From positions 161,016-195,181 of the forward strand of contig NW_003152254.1 in the NCBI RefSeq assembly GCF_000003605.2: a stretch of 34,166 nt of DNA, in the 5' to 3' direction. Below the pieces are notes generated by a model. The model did no database searches, was not told where the DNA came from, and saw only the letters and a program-made list of their open reading frames with translations. The number at the start of each line of letters is the position of its first letter. The first letter of the stretch is position 1. Made by a program: the position numbers and the translations under genes. The stretch is from Saccoglossus kowalevskii. Its lineage: Eukaryota > Hemichordata > Enteropneusta > Harrimaniidae. Positions 1 through 11,962 of the stretch are shown here, one piece after another.

Positions 1-174
1 TCGGATGAAAGTATATTTCAAATTACACGGAAGTCTGTGAACAATCTGCTTGGTGTTCCTGTGACACTGTCCCATGATTTGCCAGTGCAGCCCCGTGAAT
101 ACATGGACGAAAATGTTTCCACCACCACCCTACGAACTCAAGATTGCATACTCCAGCATCCATACTTTGAATAA
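1..174 (+). CDS. C-terminal coding exon of an unidentified gene (partial)
   Basis: Frame 1 is open from the first base to a TAA at 172-174, giving 57 residues with no methionine start. It begins SDESIFQITRKSVNNLLGV and ends QDCILQHPYFE. Composition is protein-like, with mixed charged and hydrophobic residues and no low complexity, and the frame closes just before AT-rich sequence. This is what a last exon looks like when its gene enters from the left. I do not recognise the family. The competing minus-strand ORF over 23-229 is less convincing because it has no splice or start context. No strong AATAAA was seen close downstream. The coding call is moderately supported and the function is unknown. 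Confidence 0.55.
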   Translation, partial: SDESIFQITRKSVNNLLGVPVTLSHDLPVQPREYMDENVSTTTLRTQDCILQHPYFE

Positions 175-689
175 TTTGCACGCCGCACAGTGCAGTACTG
201 GAAACAGCATTTATTAGACAGTTAGACAAAAAAACAAAACAAAATGCCTGTCTCGATCAATCGCACATCCATAATGTTTGTATGTTGATATGCTTGTAAA
301 TAACATTAACGTAAAAGTCGAAACAACCTAGACGAGAAGTCAATTCACCAGTCCAGCCAGCTATGGCTCCCTAAGTTGCTTATATTTAATCAGATACTAT
401 TTCGTCATCATGCTTTGTTACCTTACCTGTTTATACCTCATGAGGGCGTTTTTTATGGCAAGATGGCGCAAACGGAAGTCCTTCGCAGGTTTATGGTTTC
501 TCATATTTAAATCATCATAACTCTGAAGATAATCATTTTTTTTAATTTTTTATTTCAAATTTATAATCAATACACATAACTTGATAAATACAAACACCAA
601 AATAGGCTCTATTTAGTTCCCCTTTAACACTAAATGTTCCTATCAATAGTGACACACTTGACTTGTAGACCACAAACACATGTATAACT
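175..689. other. Intergenic or 3' flanking AT-rich DNA
   Basis: No convincing exon on either strand. It is probably the 3' untranslated and flanking region of the exon ending at 174. A CAAGATGGCGC motif near 459-470 resembles a YY1-type site, but nothing else supports a promoter here. Confidence 0.4.
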
Positions 690-1062
690 ATGCAAAAACA
701 AGGCTCGAAGTTCATTCGTATTGCTAAAACAACGTATTTCAGTAAAATGTTTTTTAGCGCCACCAATAGGAAATTATTTGCCAACAGTATTTCAAACTGC
801 TTCTGCGGCCAATTTTATTTCAAAGTTGAATCCATTTGTGACAACTTCAAGTCTGTCCAAATTCTTGAATTCTGTCTGTACAGACAAACGCATCACTGGA
901 CATATCATCAAAGATATCACCATACGTATAATTTTCAAGTCATACTAAACCACATGTTGAATATGTATTCCAATATTCTGGTTCAAACTTATTGAAATTG
1001 CATGAATCAATATCTTCAATAAAGTCGGCAAGTGGATCTAACTCCGATGAGGGTGACTCCAT
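690..1062 (-). pseudogene. Decayed protein-coding region with in-frame stop and frameshift
   Basis: On the minus strand an ATG at 1062-1060 opens 40 acidic residues starting MESPSSELDPLADFIEDID and stops at a TGA (942-940). The same frame then continues for 30 more protein-like codons (YTYGDIFDDMSSDAFVCTD) to a second TGA at 849-847. After a one-base shift it continues again through NGFNFEIKLAAEAV and FPIGGAKKHFTEIRCFSN, with further stops. Composition stays protein-like across the breaks, which suggests a degraded gene or transposon ORF rather than chance. The family was not recognised. Alternatively, the first ORF could be a true first exon using a GT at the GTATGA just before the stop. Confidence 0.4.
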
Positions 1063-1218
1063 TTTATACTTTCCGTTTCTGAGAGAAAATAAATCAAAAT
1101 ATGATTTATTTATATATCAAATAAATTAGGTACTCTACAAAATATAGACAATGTTCATAGTCGACATTGTTAACAAGTGACGTCATTGTCGGTCACAGAC
1201 ATATGCTTAATTCCAGAC

Positions 1219-1520
1219 ATGATTTGCTGTAAACGACATTTTTTAAATTAGGTGACAAATTAATGTTGCCTAATATCCCGGTAAAACAATGTTAATATTG
1301 CTGTTGTACTCGGAATGATGTTGGCCAGTATCACATTAAAATACAATATTTCTTGAACAACACGCACATGTATGCATTCACATCGTAAGTATATTAAACA
1401 ATGATGCTTCTGATTATTTGTCATTATTTTTGTTATAATTCCGTCTCGAATGAACGAATAGCAACTAAATAGTAATATTTCCAAAGGAAATGTTTGAGTA
1501 TTGAAGTTTAAACCAAATTG
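1219..1520. repeat. Dispersed repeat, copy 1 (partner at 4174-4390)
   Basis: It shares blocks in the same order with 4174-4390: tgatttgctgtaaacga, a gatgttggccagtatcac-like block followed by aaaatacaatat, a CA/TG-rich segment, then agtatattaaaca and accaaattg. The copies are diverged and differ by indels. No coding capacity was recognised, and it is probably an old nonautonomous transposon family. Confidence 0.55.
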
Positions 1521-1740
1521 GAAAATCAACTGTCGTACCTGTGCCGTGTACTTGTAAAATAAAACGAAAGAGCGTCAGTCTTCCTGGTTCATGCCCTTTT
1601 CAACAAAGTTATATATTGCGAAAATCCAATATAATGAGTGAGTCCGTCATGTATATCACTACTTACTATATTATACACAGTCTTAACACATTATACAACA
1701 TAGAAAGCTAGTAGAAAACATCAAATCTAGCGCGCTGTAA

Positions 1741-2117
1741 GTATCCAACGATGCACCGATGTGACTTCTGGACTCCACTATTTGTGTAAACCCAAAACAC
1801 AAAAGTTTATATTTGCAGCGCGTTATTCACACCGACCAAAGTCAAGTAAAGAATCGCGATCTAGGTGCTACATTTTCGGGATTTAGGCAAGAATAAAACA
1901 CTCACAATATTATGCAAGTATCGGAAGATGCAGCGGTATGAACTCTAAATTCCACCAATTGTGTAGACGTCTTTGAATGATCTAGTAAACCCAAAAAGCA
2001 CCTTGTTATTCGCAGCGCGCTATTCGTACTGACCAAAATCAAGTCAAAACTCGCGATCTAAGTCCCATTGAAATCATCTAATATTCGGAATTGAGGTAAA
2101 AAATGATTCACAATAAT
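1741..2117. repeat. Two-copy tandem repeat, unit about 180-200 bp
   Basis: Unit 1 (about 1741-1917) and unit 2 (about 1918-2117) share a series of blocks in order: gtatc..gatgca, ccac.a.ttgtgta, aaacccaaaa, gcagcgcg.tattc, gaccaaa.tcaagt, tcgcgatcta.gt and a trailing cacaataat. Divergence is substantial and unit 2 has an insertion around the gtctttgaatgatctag segment. No ORF. It is probably an old local duplication or part of an unrecognised transposable element. Confidence 0.6.
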
Positions 2118-3700
2118 ACCATCAGGAAATGTATGGCTGGCATTTATTGTGATACTCAGGCGCTGAGGTAGATAGTAAATATTCGTTTGTATTAGGTGAA
2201 ATATACAACCACAGGTTAATCTTTACTTTACGTTTGGTTCACGGCTATTTAAGGACCGTATGTGTTATTTTCAGTGTCGGTCAAACTTTTGTTACCTAGA
2301 ATTTTTCCGTCCGTTCGTGATCATTTTGTCAGCAGAGTAAAGTCCATCATTCAATCGCAATGACCCGATTGAGAGATTCAATGTAGAATTGTATTTTCAT
2401 TAACGTAATGACACTTTTTACATCAGTCATTATGAATATCACACACTGGCTCACGATATATATACATTTACATCAGACTTTTGCTTTCCATATCTGGATG
2501 CTCGATCAGGTTTTATCAGAACTACAATACACACGTATATTTTTTAATTAGGGCGGGTAGTGTAGGTGCGGGTGAACAATGGTTCTACCTATATACAGCA
2601 TGTACACGTTCACAATTCGGATTTATCTAAGACACTGCCCTCATATTGGTTTCAGCCAATTCTATCTCTGTGATTCGAAGTAGGCCATTTGATGGTGTAA
2701 TAAAATAGATTGAAACAAATGAAGAAGTATGAGTATTCGCTTATCCAATGAAACTATTGTAAATCATGTCCGTTAATGTGTGGGAGACTCTAGTTTACAC
2801 GGAGGTATTGGCATCCCTGAAAATGTTATTTTTTTGGACGATCAATATGGGCAACCCGAACGCAAATTGTTCATTAAACTCAGGTTGAAATTAGCAATTA
2901 ATTCTTAATAGAATATTTTTAATTTCATTGTAATGGTATCTAATTACCTCGCTTACCGATTTATTTTATTAGCATAAATAGGGTTGACGAGGTTTTGAGT
3001 ACTAGACGTTGCCTTGTTTGAATGGAATAATCTCCCTGCCAAGATTGGGCAGACATATTTAATGAAAACAGTGTCACGTCGATTTCATGTAACTAGTCCT
3101 ATTGTACCTCATGTAGTAATCTAGTGTAATTGTATTTGAGAGGACAGACATACGTATTTATACATTAGTGTACATATTATGTAATTTTGCATAATTGAGT
3201 TTCAATCGCCAAATAACGACATGTTTTGGAGAATTATGTAATTAGTTTATAATCATACTGACATTAACGATTCCCAATTTATCTTCGATCATACACAGAA
3301 GAATTATACTTACCAGCGATTCTACTTCTTTCCTTCTACGTGTACCTTTATAATAGCATAATATAAACATGATGACAAAACAAATCAAAACAATTATTGA
3401 AAAAAAAATTACATCCTATGATTCAATAAATTAATCTCGTAAGTGATTAACAAAATGTTTCTCATACCCGCAACAAAGTTGCGTAAAGTGAATTTAAGTG
3501 ACGGTAAGTTAATGGAATTGTAAAAAACACGTGGTAAGTTCAGTTCAACCATGCTTTTTAAAGTCGCCGTTGTGTTACAACAAAGCAATGAACAACTCAA
3601 GTCAGAATATTTGGGGGAAAGCAAACCAATTGCGAGTCTCAGAAAATAACAAACTCTGTGTCAATACATAGTACAAGTAATTCAACGTAACGGTGAACTC
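2118..3700. other. AT-rich intergenic DNA, no gene seen
   Basis: I read both strands and found only short ORFs without codon or splice support. A weak 3' splice-like site at about 2656, followed by a short open stretch to TAG near 2708, is too short to call. Confidence 0.4.
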
Positions 3701-3750
3701 GCCAGTTTGAGTGACTAGGCACTTTTGCTGTAGTTGTGAGCTCGAATCCC
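3701..3750 (+). repeat. Possible tRNA-derived SINE head (B-box-like)
   Basis: The segment ending gagctcgaatccc at 3738-3750 resembles the T-arm/B-box of a tRNA promoter, and the preceding gtgactaggcac could be a decayed A box. A full tRNA cloverleaf cannot be folded, so it is not a tRNA gene. It could be a SINE remnant or coincidence. Confidence 0.25.
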
Positions 3751-4173
3751 TTGTGTATATGACCGTGTGTGTGCCTGTAATTATCGATATTCTGTCGGTG
3801 ATTCCGACGTCTAATTGAAGCATGCACAATGAATTATGTTACTATTAATACAAATACAAACATGATTTATTGAAACCATAATATTTTAGTTCAGGACCAG
3901 TTTATTTTATTTGGCTCTAGTCATAGAATTGCGAGGAATGTGATTTAATTCAGATAACCAACACATCATCCAGGTGTTTGACTGACTTATTGCCCGGTTA
4001 TCTATTTATATTCGCTGTAATCGTTGTGTTCGTTATGTGGATCACTTATATTGAATATACATATATGTTATTAAGAAATTGCATTCAAACGTTGTATATC
4101 CTAATCTCATATGCTTATTTAAAAGCTCAAATACTGAAATTCATAATATTAGTATACAATTAATAAAAATTAT

Positions 4174-4390
4174 ATGATTTGCTGTAAACGATATTTTATT
4201 TTCCTCGGTGAACCAAAGCGAAGTGGCTGTTGTATACTGGATGATGTTAACCCGTATCACATAAAAATACAATATGTGATATTAGCTCAACAGCACGTGC
4301 ATGCATGCACTCACGTCTTGAGTATATTAAACATTGATACGTTTGATTTACCATTTTGTTTCCAATTACGAAGGAATACCAAATTGAATA
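4174..4390. repeat. Dispersed repeat, copy 2 (partner at 1219-1520)
   Basis: It carries the same ordered blocks as the copy near 1.2-1.5 kb, including tgatttgctgtaaacga, ggatgatgtt..cc.gtatcaca and agtatattaaaca. A 122-codon frame opens across it, but since it spans a diverged repeat I regard it as chance rather than a gene. Confidence 0.55.
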
Positions 4391-5135
4391 GATATATTCA
4401 TGTACTTTTAACGACGTTCAATGACGTCACTTTTCACGAATTCAGTGATTGTATAAACGCCACAGACTCCCATCGCCTATTTTTGTATATTTCAGCACAA
4501 ATTAAGACTCAATGTCAAACGACTTTCTATTGGTTGGCGTAATGCTCTTTTGTGTGCAACCGTGTGACACACTTAACTAATATATGATATTCATACGTTA
4601 CAAAATTCGACGATCATCACCTTCGAAATTATTATATCTCATCACCGTCAATATCTAACTAACAGTTATCAAATCTATTACCTTAAGTTCAGGTTATTTC
4701 TAAGCTTCTTGTGGTTCCTGTTCAATTCCATGGTATATTAAGTTGACTCGACGCATTTGGCCCGTTTACACGTCTTGTTTTATACTGGCCTGAATAAGTT
4801 TATGCACTCAGTCTGTTCACTGTTTCGTTAGTTATATTAGATTCATTTTGGTACGTCGATAATTATCGATTTTATTGACATATTTTGTTTTTTGCTGTTA
4901 TTTATTCTCTTTTATTGGCTAAGACATTATTTAAACAATAATGGCTCATAATGAACGAAAACACACTTATATGTACGATATAATGTGCGAGGCGTAGTTA
5001 TTATTTTGTTGCATTGACAATGCCAGTAATTTTTCACACCATAAACTAAGATAATTTGGAAGAAACGACCAAAACATTCAACAGAATCGTGTCTACTTTA
5101 TATGGGCCTTGTAATCTGTATATAACGCCATCGCG
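4391..5135. other. AT-rich intergenic DNA
   Basis: Nothing recognisable beyond isolated short ORFs. It contains CRE-like tgacgtca near 4423, which is not informative by itself. Confidence 0.4.
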
Positions 5136-5556
5136 TCAACTCCCTATCCTACATGATGTTAATTTTGCGATGATCGGGAGACCAGTGATGTGTAGATGGG
5201 TTGAAGCTCGTAAAACAGACAGCGACGGCTTGCTGTACTGCACCCCATCTTGCTTGCGAGCTGAAGCGTAAAATTCCCACAACAAGTCGGCGAGCTCAAC
5301 GACAGGAAGGTCTTCAAAATTGGTGTCGTAATACGTACTCCCCATTTACTGTGCTGTGAATTTTTGTTTTCATTCCTTGCATTTCGAGCACATTTAACTT
5401 GGATTCGCCGAAATTGATAAAACGGGCCATCGTGTTTTCCTTTGGTGAGCTATGTTTATTTACGCGTAGAACGTCGGTACCGAGTGTTTCTCGCGAAGTT
5501 GGGATTGCGTTTGTCGTTATGGCGGGAATGACATTTTCCATGTAAACTAAGTACAA
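5136..5556 (-). pseudogene. Crypton/ZMYM/KIAA1958-type recombinase-like N-terminal domain, frameshifted
   Basis: Two overlapping minus-strand frames together look like one protein. The upstream frame (5556 down to 5314) includes MARFINFGESKLNVLE and ends at a TGA. The downstream frame (from 5345 to 5136) carries NFEDLPVVELADLLWEF, then ASARKQDGVQYSKPSLSVLR and a terminal TGA. The pattern ELxxLLxxFYxxARKxDGxxYSxxSLxxLR is the signature I know from the N-terminal core-binding region of Crypton-derived tyrosine-recombinase-like proteins (the DUF3504 neighbourhood of ZMYM2-4, QRICH1 and KIAA1958-like genes, and Crypton transposons). The two frames are offset within about 30 bases, so the locus needs a frameshift or a missed intron. 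No catalytic recombinase part follows on the minus strand. It is most likely a truncated mobile-element relic; a split exon of a domesticated gene is the alternative. Confidence 0.6.
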
Positions 5557-8217
5557 ATAATTATTTTTTATATAGCTCAGAGTTAATAATTTTCAGTTTT
5601 GATTTCAATCATTTTCACCCCACAATTTCCCTTATTATTAAATGCCCATATCTTTATTTGTTTTCCGAACTCAACATTCTATTCCTATGCATGGTACGGG
5701 CCTTGATGCTCAATAATGCAATACATTATCGCGAATAATCTGTGGAAATGACGTCATAAAATTCGCTGGTATTGACAATGCTATAATAATATAATATTGC
5801 ATAACCTCGATCTCGAGCATCCCATTCATCACTGTACTACTCGTCTTTATTTGATCACTTTCAACATCACTATTAATAGACGGGACCAATAAGGCTCGTA
5901 TTTTAATTGTATTTACAAACAGATTCTTGTGCTACAAGAATCTGTGATAGAAATAACCATCATTCAGACTTGTTGATGCAACTGGAGTTTAAATATTTAC
6001 AATGCATTTAGCCGTGTTCATGAAGAGGTAAATGCCCACTAAACTGCCTTTGCGAAGGGCGTTCTCATCGTTACAACAGGCTCCTTCACCAATCTGGTAT
6101 AGCTGTGAGAGGTATGTAGAATATATATATACACAGTAAAAATGGCATGCTTATTGTAAAGGTTTGCCTTGGGACATAGCGTGTCGTTAGGCTTCCAATA
6201 CTTGTAGGACATGGGCAGGTACACAGTTGGGTATCAGACAAGCCACAACCTGTCAACCACGTATTTTTCTTTCAATGGAGACATAACGACGACTATAAAT
6301 GATTGTTTTCTGTTCTACGCACCAAATACTCATTCAATCAACAGGTGACAATGTGTATAGGCAAATCGCCGATCAATGATTTACCTCATGGTAGTCTTGT
6401 TTTTTATTTCCTGCACAAAATTCGGAGTGAAAATGGGTCTAAAACTTTCTAGAATACATATAACGCGATGCGGAATTTGTAGCAATGTTTTCAAACAATT
6501 TGCATAATTAGCAACTTCTAAATTAACCATCTCAAAGCATCATATAAAGCCAATGACCGATATTGTATCCCAAGTGCATTTTGTGCGCACAAACTTCTTT
6601 GGACAGTACAACTGGTTCAGTATTTCATCTTTTATGTCACGTGATCTATATAATTGTTTTCTATTGACCTTGATTGCACTTACCTATAAAAAAACAACAA
6701 CGACAGCAGCGGAGAATTGAGGGAAGCCAATTTGACATTACTTGCTAGTATTTGTAACTGATACGCTGATAGAAAGGTAGGCAGGTTCAAGTACACGTGA
6801 CACCGTGTTGGCAAACATGTTTAATGATTAATGAACACCGCCATCTTGGCTGTTACCAAGCAGACTAGAACTGCTCGTGTTTAAATTGAATTGTCCATAA
6901 TTAATACGAGGTAAGTTACTTTTGTTGTTCATTCAATACGCTTTTTACTGTTCGTAACGCTATTCTAGGTGTAATGGAACAGGCTATATCCACAGATACT
7001 GTAGACTAAACATGTTATAGTAGATATTGATCAGAAAAACACACCATGTCAGTCGAGATCCCCTAACAACAACTAGGTCACATTTTGTTCTTCCAACAGT
7101 TTGCCATACTCACGCGCCGGTTACGACAATTCGTGTTTATTATTATTTTTTCATGAGATAGGTGGCAGTGTACAGTTGCGAACGCAGTAAAATCACAGTT
7201 TCTCGCGAGGGTTGTTGATACGGAATTTAATTCATTCCGTGCTGTGCAGTTCTTTGTGTGTTGATGTGGTAAAATCAAATACGCGAGAAGTTTCAATCTT
7301 GATAGGTAGTGACCAGGGAAAACGATATATTGAATTAATCTTTAATTAGGAATCTATATTTATTTGACAAAAATGCGATTGTTAACTTGCTGAACTCTGT
7401 TCAATTACGTTTGACTACTCGGACAAATACGTGTAGTGGTACAACCATTCGCGGCCTTTGTAATGCCGCAAATACGCAGACCCCTATATTGCATTTACAC
7501 AGACATGCCTTGAAGTGAAGTAGGTATAACCTTGGATCGACTTGACAGATGCACAACTGCCCTTATGACCTCGTTGTCACAAATCACAAACAGAATGCAA
7601 TATCCAGCATTAAATACCCTAATCCACATCTGTGACTGTGTAGACAAGCCGATATTACATAACCGCTCTATTCATACGAACATTAAGTGACAAACAAATA
7701 AAATAAGAGTATTCTTCTTCCATTTCAGTTATCAAACTGTTATAATATAATTATAGTTATAATTATGCATACAACACAAAACATCATTAACATCTCTTTA
7801 TGTGTTTTACCAGGTTTCTTACAATCAATTACAATAACAAAACATGTACTCTAGGTAAGTACGACCACATGTTCATTTATATTCAAACAGTAGGTTTACA
7901 ATCTATTTAGAATAATATATTCCACCTAATAATTGATAATAGTTCCAAAAAAATGACATTTTTAACTAACAAACACAAAATGACCTGTTGATAATACATT
8001 TTTTGCAGAATGGTATGCATTTTTACACCAGTTATTTGGTTTTTATTGAATATCAGTCAAAGTTCATAGCTTTAATCTTGAACTTATCATAGAAACGCAT
8101 TCTTATGTTCATTTTATGTCCAATATGATTAACAATGTGTTCATGACGCCGTAAATACATTGATGACCACTCAAAATAAAAATGTCAATCATTGCAGGGC
8201 GAATTAGATGAATTATG
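5557..8217. other. Gene-poor AT-rich DNA upstream of the minisatellite
   Basis: No convincing exon on either strand. A YY1-like ccgccatcttgg lies at about 6838-6850. The missing first exon or exons of the Death-NHL gene could lie here if the minisatellite is intronic, but I could not identify one with the required phase. Confidence 0.35.
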
Positions 8218-11200
8218 CCACTTATTATATGATTGGCCCTATAATATGTAATGAATTAATTGATTGGCCTTTAATATAGGATTTATTGAATGAGTGTCCC
8301 TATAATATCAGATGTACTGAATGTATGGCTCTTTATTATCAAATTTATTAAAATATTGGACCTATAATATCAGATTTATTAAATAGGTGTCCCTATAATA
8401 TCAGATTTATTAAATAGGTGTCCGTATAATATCAGATTCATTAAATAAGTGTCCCTATAATATCAGATTCGTTAAATGAGTGGCCCCATAATATCAGATA
8501 CATCTAATGAGTGGCCCCATAATATCAGATTCATTAAATGAGTGGCCCTATAATATCAGATTCATTAAATAGGTGTTCCTATAATATCATATTTATTAAA
8601 TAGGTGTCCGTATAATATCATATTCATTAAATAAGTGTTCCTATAATATCAGATTCATTAAATGAGTGGCCCCATAATATCAGATTCATTAAATGAGTGG
8701 CCCCATAATGTCAGATTCATTAAATGAGTGGCCCCATAATATCAGATTCATTAAATGAGTGGCTCTATAAAATCAGATTTATTAAATAGGTGTCCCTATA
8801 ATATCAGATTTATTAAATAGGTGTCCGTATAATATCAGATTCATTAAATAAGAGTCCCTATAATAACAGATTCATTAAATGAGTGGCCCCATAATATCAG
8901 ATTCATTAAATGAGTGGCCCCATAACACCAGATTCATTAACGAGTGTCCCTATAATATCAGATTCATTAAATATGTGTCCCTATAATATCAGATTTATCA
9001 AATGAGTGGCATTATAATATAAGATTCATTAAATGAGTGGTCCAATAATATAAGATTCATTAAATGAGTGGTCCCATAATATAAGATTTATTAAATGAGT
9101 GGCCCTATAATATCAGATTCATTAAATAGGTGTCCGTATAATACCAGATTTATTAAATGAGTGGCATTATAATATAAGATTCATTAAATGAGTGGTCCCA
9201 TAATATCAGATTCATTAAATGAGTGGCCCTGTAATATCAGATTCATTAAATGAGTGGCCCAATAATATCAAATTTATTAAATAAATGTCTCTATAATATA
9301 TCAGATTTATTAAATGAGTGGTCCTACAATATCAGTTTCATTAAATGAGTGTCCATATAATATCAGATTCATTAAATGAGTCGCCCTATAATATCAGATT
9401 CATTAAATAGGTGTCCCTGTAATATCAGATTCATTAATTAAGTGTCCGTGTAATATCATATTCATTAAATGAGTGTCCGTATAATATCAGATTCATTAAA
9501 TAGGTGTCCCTATAATATCAGATTCATTAAATAGGTGTCCGTATAATATCAGATTCATTAAATAAGTGTCCCTATAATATTAGATTCATTAAATGAGTGG
9601 CCTTATAATATGAGATTCATTAAATGTATGGTCCCATAATATCAGATTCATTAAATGAGTGGCCCCATAATAGCAGATTAATTAAATGAGTGGCCCTATA
9701 ATATCAGATTCATTAAATGAATGGCCCCATAATATCAGATTCATTAAATGAGTGGCCCTATAATATCAGATTCATTAAATGAGTGGCCCCATAATATCAC
9801 ATTTATTAAATGAATATCTCTATAATATACCAGATTCATTAAATGAGTGGCCCTATAATATCAGATTCATTGAATGAGTGGTCATATAATATCAAATTCA
9901 TTAAATAGGCGTCCCTATAATATCAGATTCATTAAATAGGTGTCCATAGAATAACAGATTTATTAAATGAGTGGCATTATAATATAAGATTCATTAAATG
10001 AGTGGTACCATAATATCAGATTCATTAAATGAGTGGCCCCATAATATCAAATTCATTAAATGAGTGGCCCTATACTATCATATTCATTAAATGAGTGGCT
10101 CTATAATATCAGATTCATTAAATAGGTGTCTGTATAATATCAGTTTTATTAAATGAGGGGCCTTATAATATAAGAATCATTAAATGAGTGGTCCCATAAT
10201 ATCACATTCATTAAATGAGTGGCCCCATAATATCAGATTCATTAAATGAGTGTCATTATAATATCAGATTTATCAAATCATTGGCCTGATAATATAATAA
10301 GATTTAATAAATGAGTTGCATGATAATATCAGATTTGTTAAATAGGTGTCCCTATAATATCAGATTCATTAAATAGGTGACCGTATAATATCAGATTCAT
10401 TAAATAAGTATCCCTATAATATCAGATTCATTAAATGAGTGGCCCTATAATATCAGATTCATTAAATAGGTGTCCCTATAATATCAGATTCATTAAATAG
10501 GTGTCCGTATAATATCAGATTCATTAAATAGGTGTCCCTATAATATTATATTCATTAAATAAGTGTCCCTATAATATCAGATTCATTAAATGAGTTTCCC
10601 CATAATATCAGATTCATTAAATGAGTGGCGCTATAATATCAGATTTATTAAATGGGTGGCCATATAATATAAAATGTATTAAATGTCTGGCCCTTTAATA
10701 TCAGATTTATTTAATTATATGGGTGTCCTTATAATATAACATTTATTAAATGAGTGGCCGTATAATATACAAATTATTAAATGACTGGCATTATAATATC
10801 TGATTTATCAAATCATTGGACTGATAATGTAAGATTGAATAAATGAGTTGCATTATAATGTCAGATTTATTAAATGAATGGTCCTATAATATCATATATA
10901 TTGAATGGGTGTCCCTATAATATACGAATTATTAAATGAGTGGCCATATGATATACGAATTATTGAATGAGTGGCCCTATAATATGAGTTTTATTAAATG
11001 AGTGTCATTATAATATCAGATTTATCAAATCATTGGCCTGATAATATAAGATTTAATAAATGAGTTGCATTATAATATCAAATTTATTAAATAAGTAGCT
11101 CTTTAATATCATATTTATTAAGTGAGTGGCCTTATAATACCGGAATTAATAAATGGGTGTGCCTAAAGTATAAGATGTATTAAATGGGTGTCCATATAAT

Positions 11201-11300
11201 ATAAGATTTATTAAATGATTGGCCCATATAATATCAATTTTATTAAATGAATGGCCCTAAATTAGAAGTTTTATTAAATGAGTGGAATTATAAACCAGAT
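8218..11300. repeat. 31-bp minisatellite, about 100 tandem units
   Basis: The consensus monomer is about 31 bp, built from ataatatcag, then attcattaaa, then a variable tgagtggccc/taggtgtccc segment, then t or g. It runs almost unbroken for about 3.08 kb. The edges (8218-8330 and 10650-11300) are more diverged than the core, as expected if homogenisation acts mainly internally. Monomers fall into classes (gagtggcccc, gagtggccct, taggtgtccct, taggtgtccgt, taagtgtccct) that recur in a fixed order, giving a higher-order period of 6-7 monomers. A second variant pair with atttatcaaatcattgg and gagttgcat recurs near 10250, 10790 and 11010. The unit is not a multiple of three and is stop-rich, so it is non-coding. 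It lies directly upstream of the Death-domain exon, in either a promoter or an intron. Confidence 0.97.
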
Positions 11301-11684
11301 TTATATTCATCATGTAATATATTTATCAAGGTATTCATGTAAATTTAATCTCTGCCGCATAAATTGTGAGCAAATGCAACATATAACAATGTTATTTTTA
11401 TCAGCGGTTTATAGTCATTACACTCGTTTGAGTCCTTTGGTCTTTTGGTTTGGTCCTTTGCGGTCCTTCGTTTTAGTGAGTACCGTGAATGGTTACACTT
11501 TGATGGTTGTCACTATCTTGCCGTTCTTGCAATATGATTGGTACCGATAAAACAATCATCGGAGAAGTGAAAAACTACATCGTTCACGTCAGGCATGTGT
11601 TGGGTTTGTAGCACTCACGTGACCTCGTCAGGCTAAAAGTGCTGTGACTCTAAATTAAAAAAAATGTTTGATATTTACCCACAG

Positions 11685-11962
11685 ACGTGAGAAGCTACAG
11701 ACGGACTGCTTGGCCGACATCTCTTTGTGTATTCCTGTAGGCAAGTGGAAAATGATTGGACGAAAGCTGAAAATATCCGATGCTCAAATCAACAAAATAC
11801 AACACGACGAGCAGGATTCAACGGAGCGAGCATACCAAATGCTGAGGTTATGGCAAGATACAACCCATAAACCAAACACTGATGACTTGGTATCAGCTCT
11901 CGAGAAGATGGAGCTTGTGTCAGTGGCGGAACAAGTCATAGATATAATCGGCAATCATCAAA
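11685..11962 (+). CDS. Death-domain exon
   Basis: It encodes 92 full codons. Diagnostic features are the GKWKMIGRKLKISDAQINKI segment (helix 2-3, with the conserved Trp and the LxxSxxxIxxI pattern), then AYQMLRLWQD (helix 4 with LLRxW) and LVSALEKMELVSVAEQV (helix 5-6). This matches the Death superfamily better than CARD or DED because of the paired Trp residues and the AL-x-x-M/I-x-L pattern. The acceptor is acccacag at 11677-11684 and the donor is A|GTAAGT at 11963. Short helix 1 residues (KLQTDCLADISLCI) begin right after the acceptor, so the domain is essentially complete in this exon. Confidence 0.9.

Noticed and set aside
3701-3750. Functional tRNA gene
   Set aside because: There is only a B-box-like segment; no acceptor stem or anticodon arm can be formed.
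4174-4542. 122-codon plus-strand ORF
   Set aside because: It runs across a copy of a dispersed, indel-diverged repeat and has no recognisable motif; the partner copy does not keep the frame.
8218-11300. CRISPR array
   Set aside because: The repeat is continuous, with no unique spacers, and the DNA is eukaryotic.
11278-11550. 90-codon ORF between the minisatellite and the Death exon
   Set aside because: It starts within minisatellite sequence and lacks coding character. A GTGAGT inside it gives the wrong phase for the Death exon in the one reading I tested.
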